This document shows, piece by piece, positions 23,817 through 32,179 of a stretch of 57,385 nucleotides of DNA. Source of the stretch: Gemmatimonadales bacterium (GTDB taxonomy: Bacteria; Gemmatimonadota; Gemmatimonadetes; Gemmatimonadales; GWC2-71-9); assembly GCA_036265815.1 (NCBI GenBank), contig DATAOI010000076.1, forward strand, positions 1-57,385, read 5' to 3'. Position 1 is the first letter of the stretch. Each line of letters begins with the position of its first letter. The notes under the pieces are model-generated. The model saw only the letters and a list, made by a program, of their open reading frames with translations. It searched no databases and had not been told where the DNA came from. Made by a program: the position numbers and the translations under genes.

Positions 23817-26471
23817 GTGGTTCCAACCATCTCCGATTTGTCCCGTCTCCTGGCCCCACCCATGCTGCTGGCCGCCGGCGCCGCCCTGACGGGCATCGCC
23901 CTGATCGTGCTGTTCCTGCTCCAGCTGCGGGCCAGACGGCGGGCGGAACGCACCGCCACCGCAGCGAGGGTTGAGCTGAGGACGGTCACGGCCACCATGC
24001 GGGAAGGGGTGATCGCGTACGATACCGACCTGCGCCTACTGTACGTCAACTCGGCGTTCGAGCGGTTGACCGGTTTTCCCGAAGAGGACCTGCGGGACCA
24101 GGACTTTCTGCAGTACATCCACCCGGACGACCGCCCCGCATTGCTGGGGGAGTGGGAGCGGCTGGCCCAGGGTGAGGGTCTCCGGGATCAGGAGTACCGG
24201 GTGATGACCCGCACCGGCGCCATCCGCTGGTGCGCCGGCGATTGGGAGCCGCTGCGCGACGAGACCGGCCGGCAGATCGGTGTCCTGGGCACCGGCTTCG
24301 ATATCACCGAGCGGAAGCTGGCCGAAGACGCCATGCAGAGCGACACCGACCTGCTCCAGGCGGTGATCGAGGTGCAGCAGGCCGTGGCGGCCGCGGGTCT
24401 CGACTCGGCCACGGTGATGCGGGTCATCGTCGAGCGCAGCCAGCGGCTCACCGGGGCCACCGGCGCGTGCATCGAAGTGATCGAGGGCGACGAGCTGGTG
24501 CCCAAGGTGCACCTGGGCACCGACCCGCCCCGTCTCAAGCTGGACGGGAGCCTCTCGGGGCTCAGCGTGAGGACCGGTGAGCTGCAGCGCAGCGCCGACA
24601 CCTTCGCCGACCCGCGGATCGGACACACCGCCTACCGCGAGCGCAACATCCGCTCGATGATGGTGGTGCCGCTCAAGGACGAGCAGCGCATCCTGGGCAT
24701 CCTCAAGGTGATCTCGACCGAGCCCCAGTCCTTCAGCGACCGCGATGCCAAGGCCCTCCGGCTCCTGGCCGGACTGGCGGGTGCCTCGCTGGGCCACGCG
24801 GCCGCCTTTGAGGGCCGGCAGACTCGGCTGGAAGAACGGACTCAGGCGCTGCAGGAGAGCGAGCAGCGGTTCAAGCAACTGGTCGATGTGGCCCAGGAGG
24901 GCATCTGGGTGGCGGACGACCGCGGCATCATCACCTACGTCAACCAGCGGATGGCCGAGCTGCTCGGCTACCAGAACGGCGCGATGCTGGGGCGGCCGGT
25001 CTACGAGTTCGTCGACGCCGGCTCCCGGTCGAACGCGCAGCGGGTCCTGTCCCGGCCCTCGGGTACCCAGGGCGAGAACCAGGATCTCCGCTTCCGCCGG
25101 CGCGATGGCACCGAGCTCTGGGGACTGGTCTCGGCCAGCCCGATCGTGGGCCGGGACGGCGGGACGATCGGCAGCGTCGGCATGGTCACGGACATTACCG
25201 CCCGGAAGCGCGCCGAGGACCGCCTGCGCCGCTCGGCGGAACGGCTGGCCATACTGCACGACATGGATCAGGCCATCCTGGCGGCCCGCTCTCCCGCCGA
25301 GATCGGCCGCGTCGCGCTGGGCCGGATGCGCCGGATGGTCACCTGTCAGCGCTGCAGCGTGGTGCTGTTCGATTTCCAGCGGGGTGAGGCGCAGATGCTC
25401 GCGGGCTACGCCGACGGCGTACCGCTCAAGACCGCGCCGCTCCCGCTGGAGACGTTCTCCCCAGCGGACGTGCTCCGGCACGGCTCCTCGCGGTACCTGG
25501 AGGACCTCGCCGCGGTGGAGACCCGGCCGCCGATCCTGCAGGACCTGTACGACGAGGGGATGCGGAGCGTGCTCTCGGTACCGCTCCTGGTGGACGGCGA
25601 AGCGATCGGCGAGGTCAACCTCGCCTCGACCACGCCGCAGGGCTTCGATCCCGAACACCGCGATATCGCGCAGGAGATCGCCACGCCGCTGGCCATCGCC
25701 ATCCAGCAGGCCCGGCTGCGCGAGGAGCTCGGGCGGCAAGCGGGGGACCTGGAGCGGCGGGTGGCCGAGCGGGGCGTGGAGCTCCGCGCGGCCACGGTGG
25801 AGCTGGAGACGCTGTTGTACTCGGTCTCCCATGACGTCCGCGATCCACTCCGGCACATCTGCGGGTTCACCCAGCTGTTGCTGGATGACGGAGGGTCCGC
25901 GCTCGACCCGGCCTCCAGGCACTACGCCGAGCGGGTCGGAGAGGCGGCCCGGCGGATGGCCGGCCTGGTGGACGACCTGGTCAACCTGTCCCGGGTCGGA
26001 CGCCAGGACCTGATGCGGCGCCCGGTGGACCTGGGATTCCTGGTCGAGGACCTGGTGAGTCAGCTCCAGGCGGAGGACAGCGACCGCTCGATCGAGTGGC
26101 GAATCGATCCGCTACCCACAGTGGATTGCGATGCCGCGCTCGCCCGGATCGCGCTGGGTGAGCTCCTCTCCAACGCGGTCAAGTTTACCCGCGGCCGGGA
26201 CGGGGTCGTCATCCAGGTCCGCGCCTTCGAGACCGATGGTCAGACCGGCGTGGCGGTACAGGACAATGGCGTAGGGTTCAACACGGCGCACGCCGGCAAG
26301 CTGTTCGGCGTGTTCCAGCGACTCCACCGGACGGGAGAGTTCGAAGGCAACGGCGCGGGACTGGCGCTGGTGCAGCGGATCGCGCACAAGCACGGCGGGC
26401 GGGTCTGGGCCGAGGGCGAGCCCGACCGGGGCGCCACGTTCTATCTGAGCTTCGGCGGTCCTCGCGTCTGA
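23817..26471 (+). CDS. Membrane-anchored PAS-GAF-PAS-GAF sensor histidine kinase
   Basis: 884 residues from GTG 23817. One membrane helix at about 14-37 is followed by PAS1 (55-170, ends GFDITERKLAED), GAF1 (185-325), PAS2 (345-465, ends TDITARKRAED), GAF2 (480-640), a coiled linker and HisKA with H672 in YSVSHDVRDPLRHICGF. The HATPase domain is complete: N box LLSNAVKFTRG, G1 QDNGVGF and G2 GAGLALVQRIAHKHGG. The HisKA style is that of phytochrome-like kinases that use stand-alone Rcp1-type regulators, and such a regulator follows with a one-base TGATG overlap. The signal is unknown. Confidence 0.92.
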   Translation: MVPTISDLSRLLAPPMLLAAGAALTGIALIVLFLLQLRARRRAERTATAARVELRTVTATMREGVIAYDTDLRLLYVNSAFERLTGFPEEDLRDQDFLQYIHPDDRPALLGEWERLAQGEGLRDQEYRVMTRTGAIRWCAGDWEPLRDETGRQIGVLGTGFDITERKLAEDAMQSDTDLLQAVIEVQQAVAAAGLDSATVMRVIVERSQRLTGATGACIEVIEGDELVPKVHLGTDPPRLKLDGSLSGLSVRTGELQRSADTFADPRIGHTAYRERNIRSMMVVPLKDEQRILGILKVISTEPQSFSDRDAKALRLLAGLAGASLGHAAAFEGRQTRLEERTQALQESEQRFKQLVDVAQEGIWVADDRGIITYVNQRMAELLGYQNGAMLGRPVYEFVDAGSRSNAQRVLSRPSGTQGENQDLRFRRRDGTELWGLVSASPIVGRDGGTIGSVGMVTDITARKRAEDRLRRSAERLAILHDMDQAILAARSPAEIGRVALGRMRRMVTCQRCSVVLFDFQRGEAQMLAGYADGVPLKTAPLPLETFSPADVLRHGSSRYLEDLAAVETRPPILQDLYDEGMRSVLSVPLLVDGEAIGEVNLASTTPQGFDPEHRDIAQEIATPLAIAIQQARLREELGRQAGDLERRVAERGVELRAATVELETLLYSVSHDVRDPLRHICGFTQLLLDDGGSALDPASRHYAERVGEAARRMAGLVDDLVNLSRVGRQDLMRRPVDLGFLVEDLVSQLQAEDSDRSIEWRIDPLPTVDCDAALARIALGELLSNAVKFTRGRDGVVIQVRAFETDGQTGVAVQDNGVGFNTAHAGKLFGVFQRLHRTGEFEGNGAGLALVQRIAHKHGGRVWAEGEPDRGATFYLSFGGPRV

Positions 26472-26926
26472 TGCTGCCCGATGAGCTCGATGTGCTCCTG
26501 GTCGAGGACGATCCTTCGGAGGCGGAGCTGATCCTGCGCGCGCTCAAGGGGGTGGACCCGTCCTGCCGGATGGGTGTGGCCCGCGACGGTGAGGAGGCAC
26601 TCGATTTCCTGCTCGCGCGCGGCCGCTTCCGCCACCGGCTGGGCGCGCCGCTGCCCCGCGTGATCCTGCTCGAGCTGAAACTGCCCAAGATCGATGGCGC
26701 CGAGGTGCTCCGAGCGCTCCGGGCCAGCCCCCGCACCAGCACCACCCCGGTGGTCATGCTCACGTCGTCGGCGGAGTCGCGCGAGGTGGCCCAGTGCTAC
26801 CAGCTCGGCGCCAACAGCTGCATCGAGAAGCCGGTGGAGTTCCGCGCCTTCGCCGAGACCATGCAGGCCTTGGGCGGCTACTGGCTGCGGCTCAACCAGA
26901 CCGCCGACTCCCAACTCTTCGTGTGA
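26471..26926 (+). CDS. Rcp1-type stand-alone response regulator with Asp-to-Glu phospho-site
   Basis: 151 residues, a receiver only. The acidic pocket E12-D13-D14, the switch T98 (VVMLTSS) and K120 (CIEKPV) are intact. The acceptor site reads VILLELKLPKIDG: E68 (codon GAG) replaces the usual Asp of VILLDLKLPK. Glu at this position cannot be phosphorylated normally and often mimics the active state. It overlaps the kinase stop by one base, so it is the apparent partner. Either the kinase signals through another regulator or this protein works independently of phosphorylation. The rest of the domain is well preserved. Confidence 0.92.
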   Translation: MLPDELDVLLVEDDPSEAELILRALKGVDPSCRMGVARDGEEALDFLLARGRFRHRLGAPLPRVILLELKLPKIDGAEVLRALRASPRTSTTPVVMLTSSAESREVAQCYQLGANSCIEKPVEFRAFAETMQALGGYWLRLNQTADSQLFV

Positions 26927-26933
26927 GGTCCCG

Positions 26934-29672
26934 TTGATCGCCCGATCCGATTGGATGCTGGCCACCTCTCTGCTGCTGCTTCCGCTTGCCCCACTCCGCG
27001 CCCAGTCGTCTCTGGAGATCCCCTACCAGCGCTTCGTGCTCCCCAACGGCCTCACCGTGCTGGTCCATGAAGACCACAAGGCGCCGATCGTGGCGGTGAA
27101 CGTGTGGTATCACGTCGGTTCCAAGAACGAGCGCCCAGGACATACCGGGTTCGCCCACCTGTTCGAGCACCTCATGTTCAACGGGAGCGAGCACTACGAC
27201 AAGGAATTCCAGGGACCGCTGGAGCGGGCCGGCGCCACCGATCTCAACGGCACCACCAACGAGGACCGGACCAACTACTTCGAGAACGTGCCCACCTCCG
27301 CCCTGGACCTGGCGCTCTGGCTCGAGTCGGACCGGATGGGACACCTGGTGGGGGCCATCAGCCAGGCCAAGCTGGACGAGCAGCGCGGCGTGGTGCAGAA
27401 CGAGAAGCGGGAGGGCGAGAACGCCCCCTACGGCAAGGTCTGGGACTTCCTCATCCCCAAGCTCTATCCGGCGAACCACCCCTACTCCTGGACCACGATC
27501 GGCTCGATGGAGGACCTCGACGCCGCCAAGCTGGACGACGTGAAGGGCTGGTTCCAGACCTACTACGGGGCGGCCAACGCCGTCGTGGCGATCGCCGGCG
27601 ACATCGACCTCAAGACGGCCCGGGAGAAGGTGGAGCGCTACTTCGGCGACATCCCCGCCGGGCCGCCGGTGGCGCGGCAGGACGAATGGATCGCCAAGCG
27701 GACCGGCAGCCAGCGCGGACGGATGCAGGACCGGGTGCCACAGGCGCGACTCTACAAGGTGTGGAACGTGCCTTCCTGGAGCTCGGCCGACGCGGACTAT
27801 CTGAATCTCGCGGCCTCGGTGCTGAGCGATGGCAAGTCCTCCCGGCTGTACAAACGGCTGGTGTACGAGGAACAGCTCGCCACCGACGTCGACGCGTCGC
27901 TCGATCTGCGGGAGATCGGTGGATTGTTCACCATCCAGGCCACTGCCCGCCCCGGGGTGGAGCTCTCGCGGGTGGAGCGGGCGGTCAACCAGGAGTTGGC
28001 GCGCTTCCTGGCCGGCGGCCCGACGCCAGCCGAGCTGCAGCGGGCCAAGACCCAGTTCCGCGCCGGCTTCATCCGCGGGATCGAGCGGATCGGCGGGCTA
28101 GGCGGCAAGTCGGACGTGCTGGCGCAAGGCGAGGTGTTCGCCGGGCGGGCCGACTTCTACCAGGTGCGGCTCAGGCGGGTGGCCGGCGCTACCGCGCAGC
28201 AGCTCCGGGGAGTGGCCACGCGGTGGCTCTCGGACGGCGATTACACGCTGGAGGTGCTGCCCTTCCCCGACTATGCCACGGCGGCCGGCGGCGTCGATCG
28301 CTCCAGGCTGCCCCAGCCGGGCACGCCGCGCGAGGCGGCATTCCCCGCGCTCGAGCGGACGACGCTCTCGAATGGTCTCAAGGTGGTGTTGGCCGAGCGG
28401 CGCTCGATCCCGCAGGTACGGTTCGACCTGCTGCTCGACGCCGGCTCCGCCTCCGACCAGTTCGCCTTGCCCGGCACCGCCAGCCTGGCAATGACGATGC
28501 TGGATGAAGGCACCCAGACCCACTCGGCGCTGGAGATCAGCGATCGGCTGGAGGAGCTGGGCGCCAATCTGGGCGCGGCGTCACGCCTGGATGTCTCCAG
28601 CGTGTCGCTGGAGGCGCTTCGGGACCAGCTGGAGCCGTCGCTGGAGCTCTATGCCGACGTTATCCTTCATCCCGCCTTCCGGCAGCGCGACCTCGACCGG
28701 CTCAAGAAGCAGCGTCTGGCCCAGATTCAGCGGGAGAAAGCCGATCCGGTCGGCATGGCGCTCCGGGTCTTCCCTCGGCTGGTCTACGGGCAGGGACACG
28801 CCTATGCCAACCCGTGGAGCGGCTCCGGCACCGAGGCGTCCGCCGCCCGGATCACCCGGGACGATCTGGTCAGATTCCACCAGACCTGGTTCAAGCCCAA
28901 CCACGCCACCCTCGTGGTGGTCGGGGCCACGACGATGGCCGAGGTCCGGCCCAGGCTCGAGCGGCTGTTCGCGGGATGGGCGCCGGGTGAGGTGCCCCGC
29001 AAGAATATCGGCGCTGTGGAGCAGCCGAAGCCCGCGGTTTACCTGCTCGACCGGCCGGGATCGCTGCAGTCGGTCATCATCGCGGGCGACGTGGCGCCGC
29101 CCAAGGCCAATCCGGACGAGCCCGCCATCGAGGTGATGGGTGCCGTGCTGGGGAGCGACTTCGGCTCCCGGCTCAACATGAACCTGCGGGAGGACAAGCA
29201 CTGGTCCTACGGCGCCTTCAGCTTCCTGCGAGACGCGCGGGGCCAGCGGCCATTCATCGCCTACGCACCGGTCCAGACCGACAAGACCAAGGAGGCGATC
29301 GTCGAGGTCCAGAAGGAGCTGCGCGGCATCCTGGGCGAGCGGCCCATCCTGCCGGACGAGCTGGAGCGGGCCAAGGCGTCGCTCACCCTGACGCTGCCGG
29401 GGTCATGGGAGACCATGGCCGCGCTGGCGGGCACCATCAGCGAGATCGTCTCCTTCGGGCTCGACGACCGCTACTACGATACCTATGCCCAGGCAGTCCG
29501 GGGGGAAACCGTGGCTACGATCACCGCGGCGGCCCAGCGCACCGTGGCCCCCGATCATCTGGTCTGGGTCATCGTGGGCGACCGGGCCAAGATCGAGCAA
29601 GGTCTCCGGGAGCTCAACCTCGGCGAGATCCACCTGATCGATCCCGATGGCAATCCGGTGCAGGCGTCCTGA
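26934..29672 (+). CDS. M16 family zinc protease (pitrilysin/insulinase-like), two-repeat
   Basis: 912 residues. TTG 26934 is chosen because GAGGT sits five bases upstream; ATG 26955 is an alternative. A signal peptide ends near LRAQSS. The N-terminal half carries the inverted zinc motif H75-L-F-E78-H79 in GFAHLFEHLMFNGS, with the distal ligand probably E156 in VVQNEKREGE. The C-terminal half repeats the fold from about 455 but has no HxxEH, as usual for the inactive partner lobe. It is a periplasmic or outer-membrane-associated peptidase that forms a clamshell. It starts seven bases after the response regulator; a functional link is uncertain. Confidence 0.93.
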   Translation: MIARSDWMLATSLLLLPLAPLRAQSSLEIPYQRFVLPNGLTVLVHEDHKAPIVAVNVWYHVGSKNERPGHTGFAHLFEHLMFNGSEHYDKEFQGPLERAGATDLNGTTNEDRTNYFENVPTSALDLALWLESDRMGHLVGAISQAKLDEQRGVVQNEKREGENAPYGKVWDFLIPKLYPANHPYSWTTIGSMEDLDAAKLDDVKGWFQTYYGAANAVVAIAGDIDLKTAREKVERYFGDIPAGPPVARQDEWIAKRTGSQRGRMQDRVPQARLYKVWNVPSWSSADADYLNLAASVLSDGKSSRLYKRLVYEEQLATDVDASLDLREIGGLFTIQATARPGVELSRVERAVNQELARFLAGGPTPAELQRAKTQFRAGFIRGIERIGGLGGKSDVLAQGEVFAGRADFYQVRLRRVAGATAQQLRGVATRWLSDGDYTLEVLPFPDYATAAGGVDRSRLPQPGTPREAAFPALERTTLSNGLKVVLAERRSIPQVRFDLLLDAGSASDQFALPGTASLAMTMLDEGTQTHSALEISDRLEELGANLGAASRLDVSSVSLEALRDQLEPSLELYADVILHPAFRQRDLDRLKKQRLAQIQREKADPVGMALRVFPRLVYGQGHAYANPWSGSGTEASAARITRDDLVRFHQTWFKPNHATLVVVGATTMAEVRPRLERLFAGWAPGEVPRKNIGAVEQPKPAVYLLDRPGSLQSVIIAGDVAPPKANPDEPAIEVMGAVLGSDFGSRLNMNLREDKHWSYGAFSFLRDARGQRPFIAYAPVQTDKTKEAIVEVQKELRGILGERPILPDELERAKASLTLTLPGSWETMAALAGTISEIVSFGLDDRYYDTYAQAVRGETVATITAAAQRTVAPDHLVWVIVGDRAKIEQGLRELNLGEIHLIDPDGNPVQAS

Positions 29673-29723
29673 GGCGTCATACCGAAGCACTCAGCTGAGA
29701 CAATTTATCGACACGGAGGTCGG

Positions 29724-30212
29724 ATGGGGGCTCGCTACGCTGTGGCGGTTCTGCTGGCGCTCATGGGTGTGGTGCCGGCTCGGGCGGCCGCGCAGTTTCG
29801 CGGGAGAGGGTCCGGGCTGCTCCAGGGCCCCATCGAGGCCGGACTCAGAACCGGACGCGACTTCGAGAACCACGCCTGGAGCCTGGGCGGGCAGCTTCGC
29901 ATCCCGGTGCGGAAGAACGTGGAGCTTCGGCCCAGCGCCGATCTCTTCTTTCCCAAGCATGGATCCACGGGCTGGCAGGCCAACGGCGACGCGGCGCTCC
30001 GCCTGGGCCAGGGCGGCGGCCTCTACGCCGGCGGCGGCATCGCCTTCGTTCACCTGGGCGACAGGGGGACAGAAACCGGTTACAATCTCTTCTTTGGTCT
30101 CAGTACCGCGCCGCCGCTGGCCCGGACCAAGCCGTTCGTCGAGTTTCGCTGGACCTTCCTCGACGAGACCAGCCCCTTCCGACTGGCGGTCGGTTTCAGC
30201 CGCGTGCTGTAG
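29724..30212 (+). CDS. Small outer-membrane beta-barrel-like protein
   Basis: 162 residues from ATG 29724 with GGAGG upstream. A clear signal peptide (VAVLLALMGVVPARAAAQ) is followed by alternating strands (HAWSLGGQLRIPV, VELRPSADLFFP, GGLYAGGGIAFVHLG, YNLFFGLSTAP, PFVEFRWTF) and a C-terminal strand ending in SRVL, typical of small outer-membrane barrels. No specific family is recognised. It stands between the protease and osmC on the same strand with short spacing. Confidence 0.65.
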   Translation: MGARYAVAVLLALMGVVPARAAAQFRGRGSGLLQGPIEAGLRTGRDFENHAWSLGGQLRIPVRKNVELRPSADLFFPKHGSTGWQANGDAALRLGQGGGLYAGGGIAFVHLGDRGTETGYNLFFGLSTAPPLARTKPFVEFRWTFLDETSPFRLAVGFSRVL

Positions 30213-30233
30213 GACGCACACTGGGGGAGAGTC

Positions 30234-30662
30234 ATGAGAACAAGCAACGCCAGCGCGACATGGGAAGGTGGTCTCAAGAGCGGCCGCGGGCATTTCGCGG
30301 GGACGTCGGGGCACATCCAGGGCGACTACACCTTCGCCACCAGGTTCGAAGACGCCAAGGGCACCAATCCCGAAGAGCTCATCGCCGCCGCCCACGCGGC
30401 GTGCCTCAGCATGGCCCTGTCCGCCGGACTGGAGGGGGCAGGTACGCCGCCCACCCGGATCAGCACCACGGCCGCCTGCACCGTCGAGAAGGTGGCGGCC
30501 GGCTTCAAGATCACCCGCATGCGGCTGGAGGTGCGCGGGGAGGTGCCCGGCATCGACCAGGCCGCGTTCAAGAAGGCCGCCGAAGCGGCCAGGGACGGAT
30601 GCCCCGTGTCGGGCGCGCTCAAGGGCAACGTGCAGATCGAGTTGGACGCGAGGCTGGTATAG
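30234..30662 (+). CDS. OsmC/Ohr family peroxidase
   Basis: 142 residues, ATG 30234 after GGGGGAG. The two redox Cys are C57 in AHAACLSMAL and C123 in ARDGCPVSGAL, and the NPEELIAAAHAACL motif is that of the OsmC branch. It reduces organic hydroperoxides in the cytoplasm with its Cys pair. It ends with TAG at 30660-30662, which overlaps the apparent ATA start of the next gene. Confidence 0.93.
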   Translation: MRTSNASATWEGGLKSGRGHFAGTSGHIQGDYTFATRFEDAKGTNPEELIAAAHAACLSMALSAGLEGAGTPPTRISTTAACTVEKVAAGFKITRMRLEVRGEVPGIDQAAFKKAAEAARDGCPVSGALKGNVQIELDARLV

Positions 30663-31693
30663 ATCCGGTCTGCCACACACTGGTAGGCGCCGCTCTGGCG
30701 CGGGGCGGCCTGGGGAGACGCACCGCCCTCGGCACCGCGACGCTGCTCATCGGCGCCAACCTGCCTGACCTGGACGTGCTGGCTTTCCTCGATGGTCCGG
30801 CCGCCGATCTCTCCTTCCGGCGTGGCTGGACCCACGGCCTGCTGGCGATGGCGGTGCTCCCGTTCCTGCTGACGGGCGGGGTGCTGCTCCTGGACAGCGC
30901 CAGTCGCCGGGCGAGCCGGTCGAACCTTCCGTCTGGCGTCGTGCCCCGACAGATCCTGCTCCTCTCGTTCCTCTCGATACTCAGCCATCCGATCCTCGAC
31001 TCGCTCAACACCTACGGTGTCCGCTGGCTCATGCCGTTCAGCGGACACTGGTTCTACGGAGACACGCTGTTCATCGTCGATCCGTGGGTGTGGCTCGCCC
31101 TGGGAACCGGCGTCATGCTGAGCCGGCGGCGCGGCACGCGGGGGCACTTCGGGATGCAGGGGCGGCCGGCGCGGGTGGCGCTGGGCGCGACGGCGGCGTA
31201 TGTGGTCGCGATGGCGCTTTCAGGGGCCGGAGCAAGGATGATCGCGACCCGGGAGCTGGTCGCCCTGACGGGCACACCGGTGGAAGCCCTCATGGTCGGG
31301 CCGCTGGCAGTCAACCCGATGGTGCGGCATGTGGTGGCCTCGCAGGGGGACAGCTATCGCATTGCGACGTTTCGCTGGCTTCGGCGGCCCCATCTGGATC
31401 GGGCGTCGGTTCGAAGCTATCCCCGCGGCCGGCCGGATACACCCGCGGTGGCCGCCGCGGTGGCGACACTGGTTGGCCGGCGCTTCCTCGGCTGGGCGCG
31501 GTTTCCGGTGTTCTCGGTGGAGTCCATCGGGCCGGCGACGCTGGTACACATCGTCGATTTGAGGTATGCAGAGCACCCTGGCGCCGGCTTCGGAACGGCC
31601 ACGATCAGCGTGGCTCGGCCGCCAGCTTCCGCGCCATCGTCAGGTATCCCTCCAGCATCGCCGTCAGCCGCTCCCGTCGCTCCTTCTCCCTGA
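30659..31693 (+). CDS. YdjM/DUF457-type inner-membrane metal-dependent hydrolase with apparent ATA start
   Basis: 344 residues if read from ATA 30659. Family proteins begin MDPVCHTLVGAALA and this frame reads I-D-P-V-C-H-T-L-V-G-A-A-L-A at exactly that point, with no ATG, GTG or TTG in frame upstream for translation within reason. ATA overlaps the osmC stop as ATAG, the analogue of the ATGA overlaps seen elsewhere. Metal-binding signatures are HTLVGAALA, GANLPDLDVLAF, RRGWTHGLL and LSHPILDSLNTYG. Four to five membrane helices lie in the first 200 residues, and a soluble tail follows. The 3' end overlaps the convergent FMN reductase by 89 bases. Confidence 0.85.
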   Translation: MDPVCHTLVGAALARGGLGRRTALGTATLLIGANLPDLDVLAFLDGPAADLSFRRGWTHGLLAMAVLPFLLTGGVLLLDSASRRASRSNLPSGVVPRQILLLSFLSILSHPILDSLNTYGVRWLMPFSGHWFYGDTLFIVDPWVWLALGTGVMLSRRRGTRGHFGMQGRPARVALGATAAYVVAMALSGAGARMIATRELVALTGTPVEALMVGPLAVNPMVRHVVASQGDSYRIATFRWLRRPHLDRASVRSYPRGRPDTPAVAAAVATLVGRRFLGWARFPVFSVESIGPATLVHIVDLRYAEHPGAGFGTATISVARPPASAPSSGIPPASPSAAPVAPSP

Positions 31694-32168
31694 ACTGGCC
31701 TGCCTCGTCGAAGACCTTGTCCGCCCAGGGCAAGGGGTACATGTCGGGGTAGAGGAGGACCCCCACACCTTCGAGCGGAATCCTGAGCTGCCAGAGACCA
31801 CGAATGCCGCCGGCCTGCGCCGTGGAGGCGGAAAGGAGCATTCCGGTCTTGCCACGGAACGGCATCGGGCTCATGCGGGAAACCCAGTCGATGGCATTCT
31901 TGAGGGTGCCGGGAAGCGAGTAGTTATACTCCGGCGAGGCGATCAACAGCCCATCCGCCGCCAGGACGCGCCGCTGCAACTCGCGGGCACCGGGCGGGAA
32001 TCCCGTGCCGTCCTGAACGTCCCGGTCGTAGAGCGGCATGTCGAACTCGTGGAAATCCGCCAGGTCGACCTCGACCGCCCTCTCCCGGGCGAGGCCGGCG
32101 GCGAGTGCGATCAACTTCCGGTTCCACGACGCGCGTCGCAGGGAAGCGGCGAAAGCCAGCAGTTTCAT
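31605..32168 (-). CDS. NAD(P)H-dependent FMN reductase (flavodoxin-like)
   Basis: 187 residues, ATG 32168. The flavodoxin-like fold shows LLAFAASLRRASWNRKL (phosphate-binding loop) and the family signature SPEYNYSLPGTLKNAIDW at about 80-97. Members reduce FMN, quinones, chromate or azo compounds with NADPH; the substrate here is unknown. Its C-terminal 29 codons lie antisense to the end of the membrane hydrolase gene. Confidence 0.92.
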   Translation of the reverse strand: MKLLAFAASLRRASWNRKLIALAAGLARERAVEVDLADFHEFDMPLYDRDVQDGTGFPPGARELQRRVLAADGLLIASPEYNYSLPGTLKNAIDWVSRMSPMPFRGKTGMLLSASTAQAGGIRGLWQLRIPLEGVGVLLYPDMYPLPWADKVFDEAGQFREKERRERLTAMLEGYLTMARKLAAEPR

Positions 32169-32179
32169 GCCGCGGCCGG

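Noticed and set aside
24036-25922. A 628-codon open frame antisense to the multisensor kinase
   Set aside because: Composition is shadow-like and the plus strand encodes clear PAS, GAF and kinase motifs.
22317-26926. Mobile element or phage as cause of the damaged signalling genes
   Set aside because: No transposase, integrase, terminal repeats or target duplications were seen; small deletions and point changes explain the lesions.
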